From Paraburkholderia sp. LEh10 (GTDB lineage: Bacteria > Pseudomonadota > Gammaproteobacteria > Burkholderiales > Burkholderiaceae): a stretch of 64,000 nt of DNA. Both the position numbers and the translations under genes were made by a program. The notes under the pieces were generated by a model, which worked only from the letters and a program-made list of their open reading frames with translations, did no database searches and had not been told where the DNA came from. The stretch covers positions 1 to 64,000 of the forward strand of contig NZ_JAGIPX010000033.1 in the NCBI RefSeq assembly GCF_017814945.1. Direction: 5' to 3'. Positions 34,946-43,565 of the stretch are shown piece after piece; the stretch's first letter is position 1, and the number at the start of each line of letters is the position of its first letter.

Positions 34946-35212
34946 TCAGGGAAGGCGTTCTTGCCTGGATGGCCCGCACACGACCGTGCCATGCCGGCGG
35001 TTTCCGGCAGTCAGGCCGCGGCGCGCGGTCTCGCGTAACGCGCGGTTGACCGTATTGACGTGCAGACCCAAAAAATCAGCGAGCAGACGTTGCGGTGGCA
35101 ACGCCTCGCCAGGACGCAACGTGCCCGCGTGAATCGCAGCTTCGATTTCGCGTGCCACGGCCAGATACACGGGACGCGTGCGGGTGGTCAATTCGGGAAT
35201 CCAGAACTTCAT
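34946..35212 (-). CDS. Stand-alone GntR-type winged-helix protein (88 aa)
   Basis: The start MKFWIPELTTRTRPVYLAVA (35212) opens a GntR winged helix: REIEAAIHAGTLRPGEALPP, QRLLADFLGLHVNTVNRALR and ETARRGLTAGNRRHGTVVC. This is the N-terminal domain of a MocR/PdxR-type regulator, but the aminotransferase-like domain is absent; the gene stops after 88 residues, 14 bases before the fructanase start. It may be a truncated leftover or a functional mini-regulator of the fructan operon. The upstream ribosome binding site is weak. Confidence 0.65.
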   Translation of the reverse strand: MKFWIPELTTRTRPVYLAVAREIEAAIHAGTLRPGEALPPQRLLADFLGLHVNTVNRALRETARRGLTAGNRRHGTVVCGPSRQERLP

Positions 35213-35270
35213 GCGGCACTCGTAAGGAGCCGGCGCGAGCATGTCGGCAGCGCAAGCGCGTCGAGGCGAT

Positions 35271-35304
35271 CGAGGCTTGCAGCAAGCTGCGGCTGCAAGC
35301 CTCG
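35271..35304 (-). terminator. Strong intercistronic hairpin after levansucrase
   Basis: A perfect 13-bp stem (35271-35283 with 35292-35304) with an 8-base loop, beginning 10 bases after the levansucrase stop and ending about 60 bases before the gntR start. No T-run follows in the leftward direction. It could be a partial terminator or an mRNA-stability element separating levansucrase from gntR and fructanase expression. Confidence 0.65.
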
Positions 35305-35313
35305 CGAGCAGGC

Positions 35314-36876
35314 TTACTGGCTGTTGCCGCCCTGCCCGTTGCCATTGCCGGGCGCCGACTGGTTCGCCGGAATGTCGCCGTAGCCGCCGAGGCCGCCCTT
35401 GCCATACGTCCGGTCCACGACCGTCGTGTCACCCTTGATGTTGATCTTGACGGTCGGCGCAAGCGTGCCGCCGCGCCGCGAGCCGATTGCATCGATAAAC
35501 GACTCGACGAGACCGCCCGGCATCACATAGTGCGAGTACGACTGGAACTCGCGCGGATTCTGGTTCGGGTCCTGCGCGTACGGCGCACCGGCCGGCGCGG
35601 AAAAGTCGGTAGGGTTGCCGAGTACGAGGCCGCTGCCGCCGTTCAGCGGCAAGAAGTCGCTGCGGATGCCGTTGCCGACGAAGCCGTAGACGCCGTCTGG
35701 CCCGTCGACACCCGCTGCCATCGTTGTGCGGTGGCTGATCGTGAACAGATAGTACTTGCCGTCCTTCAGGTAAATCTGCGGGCGCTCGGTCTGGTCATCG
35801 ACGCAGTTCGCCGACAGGATTGGTGGCAGAAACTTCCATTCGCTCAGTTGCGGATTCGTCGCAACCGCGAGACCGACGTTGGCCTTTTGATACACCGCGC
35901 CCGAGTTCATAACGGCGTTCAGGTCTTCCCGTTGCGGATCGCTCGGCGCGTAGCCGAGGTCAGCTTCCGTGCAGGTGCGCGCGCCGCGCGGGCCGCCCGT
36001 GTTGCCTTCGAATACCATGTAGGTCTTGCCGGGATGTGCGGGATCGGTGAACACGAACGGATCACGGTATGAGAAATAGGTGTTCTGCTCGCCGGTCTGG
36101 TAGTAAGTGCCGTCCGGCTTGAGCAAAGCCTTGTGGTCATCGAAGCCTGAGAACCATACGTGACTGTCGTCGGCGTGGATGTGACCATCGGCGCGCGTGA
36201 TGATCGCCTGCGGCGGCGTAATGTCGGCGCCACCGGGAGCCGACCGGTTGAACGACGTCGCGGTGTAGTAGAGGCTGACATTGTCGCCGTGCGTGAGACG
36301 CGCCGAGCCCGACCATTCGGCGTTATCGGTCATCGGCGACGTGCCGAATACCTTGACGCTCGCACCGTCCGGGAACAGATGACCGCCCCAGGTCCAGCCG
36401 CCGTTCGCGGGCCGCTGCGATGCGGGAACGCCCGCGCGGCGGTAGAAGAAGCCGATGCGCGCGTGAACGTGACGGTCGTCGAATGTATAGCCCGCATGCG
36501 GATCGGCTGTCAGGGAAAAGATCACCTCCCAGCCCTTGTATGCCAGCTGGTTCGCGCGCATGTCGGCCAGCGGCCACGTGTCCCACACCCAGACGTTCGA
36601 GTTGATCAACGGGAAATCCTGCTGGATGTCCGGCATGGTCAGCGAAAGCGGCAGCGAGTTCTTGTCTGTGGCCGTCGCGACATGCGACTGTGCCTTGATC
36701 TGACGGATGTCGGCACGCGTCCAGCGCATTGTGAAACTGCTCTCGGGGTCGTATGCCTGCTGCGAATGCGGCGTTGGCGCGGGAAAACCGGGCGTCGCAG
36801 TCTGAGCCAGCGCGGGTAGCGCAACAGCCGACAGTACCGCTGCCGACAGGAAGTGCACACGCAGGCGTGGGTTCAT
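35314..36876 (-). CDS. sacB: Levansucrase (GH68)
   Basis: A 520-residue secreted GH68 enzyme. The start MNPRLRVHFL gives a signal peptide cut after ALAQ (about residue 25). The three catalytic residues are visible: nucleophile Asp99 in VWVWDTWPL, stabiliser Asp272 in SYRDPFVF and acid/base Glu364 in DDQTERPQIYL. Other GH68 features are EWSGSARL and HRTTMAAGVDGPDGVYGFVG. It splits sucrose and builds beta-2,6-fructan outside the cytoplasm. The tail ends in a Gly/Asn/Gln-rich stretch. Two LacI-type operators lie about 70-105 bases upstream. Homologues from Gram-negative bacteria are usually around this length. The symbol reflects the family. Confidence 0.93.
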   Translation of the reverse strand: MNPRLRVHFLSAAVLSAVALPALAQTATPGFPAPTPHSQQAYDPESSFTMRWTRADIRQIKAQSHVATATDKNSLPLSLTMPDIQQDFPLINSNVWVWDTWPLADMRANQLAYKGWEVIFSLTADPHAGYTFDDRHVHARIGFFYRRAGVPASQRPANGGWTWGGHLFPDGASVKVFGTSPMTDNAEWSGSARLTHGDNVSLYYTATSFNRSAPGGADITPPQAIITRADGHIHADDSHVWFSGFDDHKALLKPDGTYYQTGEQNTYFSYRDPFVFTDPAHPGKTYMVFEGNTGGPRGARTCTEADLGYAPSDPQREDLNAVMNSGAVYQKANVGLAVATNPQLSEWKFLPPILSANCVDDQTERPQIYLKDGKYYLFTISHRTTMAAGVDGPDGVYGFVGNGIRSDFLPLNGGSGLVLGNPTDFSAPAGAPYAQDPNQNPREFQSYSHYVMPGGLVESFIDAIGSRRGGTLAPTVKINIKGDTTVVDRTYGKGGLGGYGDIPANQSAPGNGNGQGGNSQ

Positions 36877-36944
36877 CCGGGTAATTCGCGAGTCATAGCA
36901 AGAGTACATGGGGAGCGTCCTTAGGAAGGTGTTACGGATGTTTT

Positions 36945-36960
36945 TCCAAACCGGTTTGGA
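36945..36960. promoter_or_regulatory. LacI-type operator 1
   Basis: A perfect 16-bp palindrome TCCAAACCGGTTTGGA with the central CpG typical of LacI/GalR-family operators. It is between the levansucrase and lacI-family genes, 69 bases from the levansucrase start. Confidence 0.8.
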
Positions 36961-36966
36961 TGCTAG

Positions 36967-36982
36967 TTCAAACCGGTTTGAA
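36967..36982. promoter_or_regulatory. LacI-type operator 2
   Basis: A perfect 16-bp palindrome TTCAAACCGGTTTGAA, sharing the CAAACCGGTTTG core with operator 1. The centres are 22 bp apart, about two helical turns, so two repressor dimers could sit on the same DNA face. It is 90 bases before the lacI-family start and may also give autoregulation. Confidence 0.8.
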
Positions 36983-37072
36983 AGTCAAAAATCTAATCAA
37001 ATAGCGGTATGATGAGCAGGTTCTCTCATCACCCGGACACATGGCGACGGGAGCGAGACCGCAAGGGGAAAG

Positions 37073-38086
37073 ATGAAAACGAATCTGAAGGCGCTGGCAA
37101 GCGCCTTGGGCCTGTCGAGGACGACGGTCAGCCGGGCGCTGAACGGCTATGACGACGTGAGCGAGGCAACCCGAAAGCGAGTGATCGAGGCCGCGCGGGC
37201 GCTTGGCTACCAGGCAGATCCGACCGCGCGCAGGCTGGCGACGGGCCGCGCCGACGCGATCGGCATCGTGTACCCGTTCGGAGCCGGCGATCTGGGCGAT
37301 CCGCGCTTTTGCGAGGTGGTCGCGGGCATGACCGAGGCACTCGGCGAACGCGACATGGACCTGATCATTGCATCTGCCCGGCCGAACGCGGAACTGGAGA
37401 CGTACCGGCGCCTCGTGGAAGGCCGGTCGGTCGACGGCCTGATCGTCGCGCGCACGCAGATGGATGACAGACGGATCGCGCTCCTCCAGGAGTGGGATTT
37501 TCCGTTCGTCGCTTACGGCCGGACTAATAGCGCGCGGCCCTACTGGTGGTTTGATTTCGACAACGAAACGGGAGCGCGAGCCGCGACGCAGCGGTTAATC
37601 GAGTTCGGCCATCGCCGGATTGCGTTGATCAGCGCGCCGCTTGCCATGACTTTTGCGGCCCAGCGTCGGGAGGGCTTCGAGAGCGCGTTGCGAAACGCGG
37701 GCATTGCTCCCTTGGCTGAACTGATGATCGAGTGTTCGTTTGACAGTGCAGGCGGCCATAATGCGGCGACCATGCTGTTAAGCCTCACCGAACCGCCAAG
37801 TGCGGTCCTTGTGGACAATAACCTGGCAGGCGCGGGCGCATTTCGCGCGATCGTCGACAGTGGACGCAAGCTTGGCAGCGATGTCTCGCTGATCGTCTAT
37901 GACGGTGTGCCTTCGGAAGTTTCGCATCCGTACGCGGTAACGGCCGTCACGCAGCCGACGGGCCATGCGTCGGGAACCGCCATAGCCGAACTCGTATTGA
38001 ACGCGATCAGAGATCGGGACCGTTGTGCGCATCGGCTTGCGTTACCCCGTATCGAGCCGGGCGATACAGACGGCCCGAGAATTTGA
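37073..38086 (+). CDS. LacI-family transcriptional regulator of the fructan locus
   Basis: A 337-residue regulator. The N-terminal helix-turn-helix is clear (LKALASALGLSRTTVSRALN, residues 5-24), followed by the hinge helix YQADPTARRLATG. The effector domain is of the periplasmic-binding type: DAIGIVYPFGAGDLGDPRF, VDGLIVARTQMDDRRIALL, FPFVAYGRTNS, FDFDNETGARAATQRLIEFG and HRRIALISAP. A GCAAGGGGAAAG site precedes the ATG. It is divergent from levansucrase and adjoins two matching palindromes, so it is very likely the sucrose/fructose-responsive repressor of that operon and perhaps of itself. Confidence 0.9.
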   Translation: MKTNLKALASALGLSRTTVSRALNGYDDVSEATRKRVIEAARALGYQADPTARRLATGRADAIGIVYPFGAGDLGDPRFCEVVAGMTEALGERDMDLIIASARPNAELETYRRLVEGRSVDGLIVARTQMDDRRIALLQEWDFPFVAYGRTNSARPYWWFDFDNETGARAATQRLIEFGHRRIALISAPLAMTFAAQRREGFESALRNAGIAPLAELMIECSFDSAGGHNAATMLLSLTEPPSAVLVDNNLAGAGAFRAIVDSGRKLGSDVSLIVYDGVPSEVSHPYAVTAVTQPTGHASGTAIAELVLNAIRDRDRCAHRLALPRIEPGDTDGPRI

Positions 38087-38261
38087 GGTCAGCTCAGCAA
38101 TCGGACAATCTGGCCGGAAAACGGAATCCGAGGCATGAGTTCCGACGGCGCACATGAAGTGAAGGGAACACCAGCATGCACTGCCGTCCCAGCGGAAATG
38201 GGGGCGTACACTGGGACATCCTGGGCGGCCTGATGCCCGCAGCCTTCGAATCGATCCAGCC

Positions 38262-39221
38262 ATGCTTGATGAACAACGCCGTCAATTCATCCTCGGGAGC
38301 ACGCTTGGTGCAGCGGGGTTAGTCTGGACGAAAGCGTTGTGCGCTGCAAGCCGCAACGACACGATCGCGCTCGTGCTGAAATCCATGTCCGATCCGTTCA
38401 CGAGAACGATGATCGATGCCGCCCAGGCGTTCCAAAGGCACTTCCCTCATCCGTTCCAGCTTGTCGTAGATGGCGCCCCAACTGAAACTGATGCCGACGA
38501 GCAAATACGCGTCATCGGCAACCTGATCTCGCAGCGCGTCAGCGCAATCGTGCTGGCGCCAGCAGACTCAAAGGCGCTGGTTCCCGTCACGAGCGAGTGC
38601 ATAGGACGCGGCATCATCACGCTCACGATCGACAATCCTCTGGACCCGGATGCGCTGAACGCCGCAAATGTCCATGTACCGTTTGTCGGACCCGACAACC
38701 GTCGAGGCGCGAGGCTGGTTGCTAACTATCTCGCGAGTAGGCTTCACGGCGGCGATCAAGTCGGCATCGTCCAAGGTGTGCCGACAAGCCGCAACGCGCA
38801 GCAGCGCACGGCGGGGTTCACAGATGAGATGAAGGCTGCACATGTCCAGGTCGTTGCGCTCGAAGCCGGCGACTGGGAGTACAACAAGGGCAGATTGGCA
38901 GCATCGACGATACTCGCACGAAAACCTGAAATACGGGCGCTTCTGTGCGGCAACGACAATATGGCCATGGGAGCGGTCGACGCGGTTCGTGCGGCGAGAA
39001 GAACCGGAGCAGTCTTTATCACCGGATACAACAACAGCGACGCGATCAAGCCGCTGCTCAAAAACGGGCGAATCCTCGCGACCGTAGATCAGTTCGCGGC
39101 GAAGCAGGCCGTTTACGGCGTCGACGTGGCCTTGCAGGCGTTACTGCAACAGCAAAAACAGGGGGACCTGTCTGCTTTCATCGAGACGCCATTAACGCTG
39201 ATTACACGCACCAGCGGGTAG
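38262..39221 (+). CDS. Sugar ABC transporter periplasmic binding protein (orphan)
   Basis: A 319-residue protein of the ribose/galactose-binding (PBP type I) family. It has a short Tat-like leader RRQFILGSTLGAAGLVW, then TIALVLKSMSDPFTRTMIDA, VSAIVLAPADSKALVPVTSE, HVPFVGPDNRRGARLVANYL, IRALLCGNDNMAMGAVDAVR and ITGYNNSDAIKPLLKNGRIL. The fold normally works with an ATPase and a permease, but the next DNA is insertion-sequence debris, so the rest of the importer appears to be lost or elsewhere. From its setting it may bind fructose or another sugar from levan or sucrose breakdown. Confidence 0.85.
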   Translation: MLDEQRRQFILGSTLGAAGLVWTKALCAASRNDTIALVLKSMSDPFTRTMIDAAQAFQRHFPHPFQLVVDGAPTETDADEQIRVIGNLISQRVSAIVLAPADSKALVPVTSECIGRGIITLTIDNPLDPDALNAANVHVPFVGPDNRRGARLVANYLASRLHGGDQVGIVQGVPTSRNAQQRTAGFTDEMKAAHVQVVALEAGDWEYNKGRLAASTILARKPEIRALLCGNDNMAMGAVDAVRAARRTGAVFITGYNNSDAIKPLLKNGRILATVDQFAAKQAVYGVDVALQALLQQQKQGDLSAFIETPLTLITRTSG

Positions 39222-39284
39222 CACTTGCACAAATAGTCGGGTCTGAATAATTCGTTTTGGTCGGCACTTGCCCTCACGCCAGGA

Positions 39285-39800
39285 CAGTAGTGATTGAGCG
39301 GGTGCACAAGGCGATCAGAACAAGGGCGTAAAAAAGCCGCAGCTTCCTGAGGATCATCCGCAGGTTATGGCCGGCGCCGCATAGCACTGCATGTATCGCA
39401 TCACCCAACGCACCTTTGAGCCAATTCCAATCGGGCATGCCGTCCGCCTTCATGTGACCGCTGGCCGGCTCGATCGCGCTTCGCCTGCGGATCATCGCGC
39501 GCAGGCCGCGCGTGATCCCGCATCGTAATCCCGGGTGATAGATCTTCGCGCCATCGACGACGACACCCTTGTAGATCAACAATGACCACTTCCGGCTTCA
39601 CGTCGCTCAGGATCACCGCCTGCTCCAGGGCCGTCGGCCAGCGTATGGACGTCGTACGGATTGCCCGGCATGGCATCGAGCGCGCCCCGACCACGAGCCC
39701 TTCCGAATCTAGTTGAGATCGTCGCCCGAAGAAACCATTCGTGTCAGTTTGCTCTCGTCAAGCGTCAGGATTGCGAATCGTGGCTTCCGCACTGATCTCA
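39285..39800 (-). mobile_element. Remnant of an IS5-family transposase
   Basis: Leftward fragments of one transposase occur in different frames. The best is the C-terminus: RRRSAIEPASGHMKADGMPD, WNWLKGALGDAIHAVLCGAG and HNLRMILRKLRLFYALVLIA. Upstream, in another frame, lie ALEQAVILSDVKPEVVIVD and a GVVVDGAKIYHPGLRCGITR piece. At least two frameshifts and the missing N-terminus make it inactive. It directly follows the orphan sugar-binding protein gene. Confidence 0.7.
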
Positions 39801-40689
39801 CGCCCTGGCCTTGCGTAGCATCGTCGGCGCTCTGCCCAGCGTCACGGTCGTGCTCGACCTCCTGATACCTTACTCTTCGCATACCGAAACATATCGTCGC
39901 ATCTTCAGCATGCCGTACATGAAATGGATTTGCGCCTCAAGTTTGTTCGACCGCTCTGTACAAAATCAGCGTCGAAACTCGCAACCAGTTGTTAGTGTGA
40001 ACACGCGGTAGTTACACCGCATCCGCGGACAATTCGATCTCGCCAAGCTGCGCCTCAAAGGTACCACTACGCCCGCTGTCTGGAAGGCCGTATTGGCCGC
40101 ATGATGAAGTGACCGACCGAATGCGTTTCTCGCATCAACCGGCTATTTGCCCCAGAACCCGGAAGACCACGGATGGCAGGCAGGTGAAATCACGGGGCGC
40201 GCGGTTCTCGATGCCTTACAAGGTCTGCGCGGATGATAGCAAAAATCCAACAAGCCGAAAGCGTATGTTAAGGAGAAAGCGACACCTGCTCACGTGTCGA
40301 AAGGCACATTCGACGTCAGCTCGACCTCGCCACTGCCGCGAAGGGCGGAGCCCTCGCGAGAGTTTAGATGCTCCTGCCATCTCTGAAGCGCCCATCTGGC
40401 AAGCCATCCCGCGACGCCCGCAACCCTTTTAAGAGGGTACCGGATCTACCCGGCGCGGCCACCCGCATCGCCCCGCGTGGGGGCGGTCCGTTCGCTTTCC
40501 TAACTGGCATCTTTCCTGCATATATGTGAGCCGAATGCGAACCCGGCGCCGCTCTCCCGTCCCACTTTTGCAGACCCAACGGCGCCCACCTTGCACCCGC
40601 GGCATCGGCGCTTCGGTTACAGAACGGTGGTGTCAGATCAGTGTTTGAGTTGACTTCTATATACTTTGGATACCGAAGTGATTTACGAA
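39801..40689. other. Gene-free debris between IS remnant and phaZ
   Basis: Several short frames without domains. The phrase FDLAKLRLKGTTTPAVWKA (about 40033-40090, plus strand) looks like the end of another transposase but cannot be assigned. The minus-strand stretch around 40440-40620 has an open frame of biased composition but no recognisable fold. No intact gene is supported. Confidence 0.45.
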
Positions 40690-41919
40690 ATGCACGACCT
40701 GCAAATGACGCTGTGGGGATCGATTCTTCCGTGGGCGCAGGCGACCGCGACCCTCCTGGCACCGCTCCATCATGCGCCTTGCTTCACGCACTCCCGCCAG
40801 ATCGCCGCTGGCTGCGAACTGCTGGTCCGGCTTTGCAGGCCCTACCCGAAGCCGGAATACGGTCTGACGGACACCGTAATCGACGGGGAGCGAGTGGCGG
40901 TGACGGAAAGCGTCACGTTGCACAAGCCATTTTGTCGGTTGCTGCATTTTGAGCGCGCCACCTCGCAGACTCCCCCCGTCGTGCTGGTCGTCGCTCCACT
41001 TTCTGGACACCACGCGACGCTGTTGCGGGACACGGTGCGGACGATGCTGCCCGATTTCGATATCTATCTCACCGAGTGGATCGATGCGCGCATGGTCCCG
41101 ATGACAGAAGGTGGCTTTCACCTCGACGACTACGTCGCCTATGTGCGCGAGTTCGTTGGCTTCCTCGGACCGGACATCCATGTCGTGTCGGTCTGCCAGT
41201 CGACGGTGCCGGTGCTGGCCGCCATTTCGCTGATGGCAAACAATGGCGAACCCACGCCCAACAGCATGACCCTGATGGGTGGCCCCATCGACGCGCGTCG
41301 CGGCGAAACAAAAGTGAACCACTCGGCCGTCAGCAAGCCGCTCGATTGGTTCGAGCGCGAACTGATCGCGACGGTGCCGAGCAACTATCCCGGCGCCGGT
41401 CGAAAGGTGTACCCGGGATTTCTTCAACACGCGGCCTTCGTGGCCATGAATCCAGAGCGGCATCTGGTGTCGCACCTCAAGTACTACTTCGACGTGTCTA
41501 CGGGCAACGCCGAGGCGGCCAGCGCGCATCGACGGTTCTACGACGAATACAACGCCGTGCTCGATATGGCGGGTGAATACTATTTGGAGACGGTCCAGTC
41601 GGTCTTCCATGAATTCCGCCTCGCACGGGGAGTCTGGCGGGTGTGCGGCGAGCATGTGCGTCCGCACGCCGTCAGGACCACCGCCCTGATCACCGTCGAG
41701 GGCGACCGCGACGATATCTGCGGGGCAGGTCAAACCCACGCTGCGCACGATCTCTGTACCGGCCTCGACGACTCGTACAAACACGCTGTGACGGCCCTCG
41801 GCTGCGGCCACTACGGCATTTTCTCAGGGAACGCCTGGCGCACCGCGATCTATCCGCAGATTCGGGAGCTGATCCACCGGTACCAATCACGCGAAGCTGC
41901 AGAATCGGGGGACGGGTAG
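40690..41919 (+). CDS. phaZ: Intracellular polyhydroxybutyrate depolymerase
   Basis: A 409-residue protein very similar to the intracellular PHB depolymerase of Ralstonia/Cupriavidus. It starts MHDLQMTLWGSILPWAQATA and has VVLVVAPLSGHHATLLRDTV, YLTEWIDARMVPMTEGGFHL, the nucleophile segment VVSVCQSTVPVLAA (Cys169), MTLMGGPIDAR, VYPGFLQHAAFVAMNPERHL, RFYDEYNAVLDMAGEYYL and the histidine loop GCGHYGIFSG. The start at 40690 matches the family N-terminus; a TTG 24 bases earlier is less likely. It mobilises carbon stored in amorphous PHB granules. It stands alone between IS debris and the LysR gene of the following cluster. Confidence 0.93.
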   Translation: MHDLQMTLWGSILPWAQATATLLAPLHHAPCFTHSRQIAAGCELLVRLCRPYPKPEYGLTDTVIDGERVAVTESVTLHKPFCRLLHFERATSQTPPVVLVVAPLSGHHATLLRDTVRTMLPDFDIYLTEWIDARMVPMTEGGFHLDDYVAYVREFVGFLGPDIHVVSVCQSTVPVLAAISLMANNGEPTPNSMTLMGGPIDARRGETKVNHSAVSKPLDWFERELIATVPSNYPGAGRKVYPGFLQHAAFVAMNPERHLVSHLKYYFDVSTGNAEAASAHRRFYDEYNAVLDMAGEYYLETVQSVFHEFRLARGVWRVCGEHVRPHAVRTTALITVEGDRDDICGAGQTHAAHDLCTGLDDSYKHAVTALGCGHYGIFSGNAWRTAIYPQIRELIHRYQSREAAESGDG

Positions 41920-41969
41920 CGTCAGGCGGAGGCGGCATAACAACGAGCATGCAGTTGGAGAAGACGGAG

Positions 41970-42227
41970 ATGAACACGGGCGGAAAACCATTACGGACTG
42001 CAATCGAAGTGTGGCTTGCGCCAACTCCATTGCTGCCGATTCGCGTTACCCAATTGAGGCGCAGAGTTACCGTCCGAAACGCTATGTACGCTTCGACACA
42101 TCTGGGCCTGCAGGACGACGCCGTCCTCACCATTCCACTCGGCCGACCCGTTACTCCCATCCTGCTTAATGCGCCCCGCGACGAGGCACCCGCGGGCGGA
42201 CATGTTCCCCAAGGAGATCATCGATGA
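41970..42227 (+). CDS. Small hypothetical protein upstream of the LysR regulator
   Basis: An 85-residue frame starting MNTGGKPLRTAIEVWLAPTP, with a GGAG site 9 bases upstream and a stop that overlaps the start of the LysR gene by 4 bases. No domain is recognised, and the sequence is rich in Thr/Pro/Arg. Overlap with a downstream start is typical of real coupled genes, but it could be chance. A start 21 bases earlier is also possible. Confidence 0.35.
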   Translation: MNTGGKPLRTAIEVWLAPTPLLPIRVTQLRRRVTVRNAMYASTHLGLQDDAVLTIPLGRPVTPILLNAPRDEAPAGGHVPQGDHR

Positions 42228-43180
42228 TGCTCGATCGACACCAGTTGGAAGCCTTTGCAGCGGTCGTTGAAACACTAAGCTTCGAACGTGCGGCCGAAAG
42301 ACTCCATGTTACGCGCGGCGCTATCTCGCAGCGCATCAAGGCACTCGAAGAGGCGCTCTCTGCCGTCGTGCTGGTGCGCGACAAGCCCCTCGCGCTCACT
42401 TCGGTCGGGGAGGTGCTGTTCAAGCACGTGGCCGCAGTGCGGCTCCTCGAAGCCGACACTTTCGGGCAGATCCGCTCTCACGGCGTCAGCGGCCGCGGCG
42501 GCATGACGCTCGCCATCGGTGTCGACGCGCACTCGATCGACACCTGGTTCTGCGCGGTCGTGCGGCGTCTGATCGAACGCAACACGGTTGAACTGGAGGT
42601 TGTCGTCGACGATGCGGACCCGGGGTTTCCGGCGCTGAGCCGCGGCGAGATCATCGGCTGTGTCTCCACGGTGCCGCGTCCTGCGCGCGGCTGCGCCGCC
42701 ACGCCGATCGGTGACATAGCCTACCGCTGTGTGGCGAGCCCGGAGTTCATGCAGCGTCATTTCGCGAAAGGCTTCTGCCTGCATTCCGCCACCTCGGCGC
42801 CTGCGGTGTTGCTGGGGCGGCGCACCGCCCTGCTGGATCGCTACCTCGATGCGGTGTTCGGCGTGTCCGTCGGACGCTATCGAAAGAATTTTCTACCGTC
42901 TCCGGCGTCGCAACTCGAGGCGATCATGGTCGGCGTCGGCTACGGGCTGCTTCCGGAACAGACCGCGCTGTCGCGGCTCGCGAGCGGCGAACTCGTGGAC
43001 GTGCTGCGCCACATGCCTTTTCCGGTGACCCTGTACTGGCACCACTGGCGCGCTGCGCCACCGATCTGCGAGTCGATCTCGTCAGAGATCATCGCCTGCG
43101 CACGCGAAATCCTGCAGGTGCCGCAGACGAAACAAACAATGCCAGTGTCGGCGCGGCACGACATTGCCTGGACGGGCTAA
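42224..43180 (+). CDS. LysR-family regulator, ArgP-like branch
   Basis: A 318-residue LysR protein. The helix-turn-helix is at about 17-45: FERAAERLHVTRGAISQRIK. It keeps features of the ArgP/LysG branch: LERSFERAAERL-type start, NADS-like segment VDAHSIDTWFCAVV, VEDE-like VVVDDADPGF, RGEIIGCVSTVPRPARGCAA, and LYWHHWRAAPPICESIS near the end. ArgP-type regulators sense basic amino acids and often control exporters. An AAGGAG site is 8 bases upstream. It points toward the MFS exporter and is the likely regulator of the adjacent biosynthetic cluster, so the effector could be an amino acid or the product. Confidence 0.88.
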   Translation: MMLDRHQLEAFAAVVETLSFERAAERLHVTRGAISQRIKALEEALSAVVLVRDKPLALTSVGEVLFKHVAAVRLLEADTFGQIRSHGVSGRGGMTLAIGVDAHSIDTWFCAVVRRLIERNTVELEVVVDDADPGFPALSRGEIIGCVSTVPRPARGCAATPIGDIAYRCVASPEFMQRHFAKGFCLHSATSAPAVLLGRRTALLDRYLDAVFGVSVGRYRKNFLPSPASQLEAIMVGVGYGLLPEQTALSRLASGELVDVLRHMPFPVTLYWHHWRAAPPICESISSEIIACAREILQVPQTKQTMPVSARHDIAWTG

Positions 43181-43565
43181 AGCATCCCCCGAACGCCAAT
43201 GCGTGTCCACGCGACGGTCGAACCAGGCCATTGCCGCAAGCATGTCGAGGATCGAACGTCATGTCGCTTTAGAGGATTCAGGCACATAGCGAGCACTTTC
43301 GCCGGCATCGAGTTGATGCATCACATCCGAAAGTCGATTCGACCAGGTGAAGCCGGGCCGCAAGGATGCCACTGCGCGCGCTGCCTTGATCGCCGTTGTT
43401 TGCGCATGATGATGCAACCCACAAGCGTTCCGGTTTTCGTCACCACCATCCCCTTGCATCTGAGCCCCGTTGGGCACGCCAAAAGAAACCGGCTGCCAGG
43501 ATCTGCCCCGACAGCCCACTTCGCGCTGTGTGTTCAGCCATCGTTTGAACCATGCCAGGATGGGG
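43181..43565. other. Gap between convergent LysR and MFS genes
   Basis: About 385 bases between two convergent stops. Open frames are short and have no domain or ribosome binding site. No clear terminator hairpin with a T-run was found. Confidence 0.45.

Noticed and set aside
40364..40762. A 132-residue minus-strand protein
   Set aside because: Low-complexity, no known domain, and it overlaps the start of phaZ; more likely non-coding or IS-related DNA.
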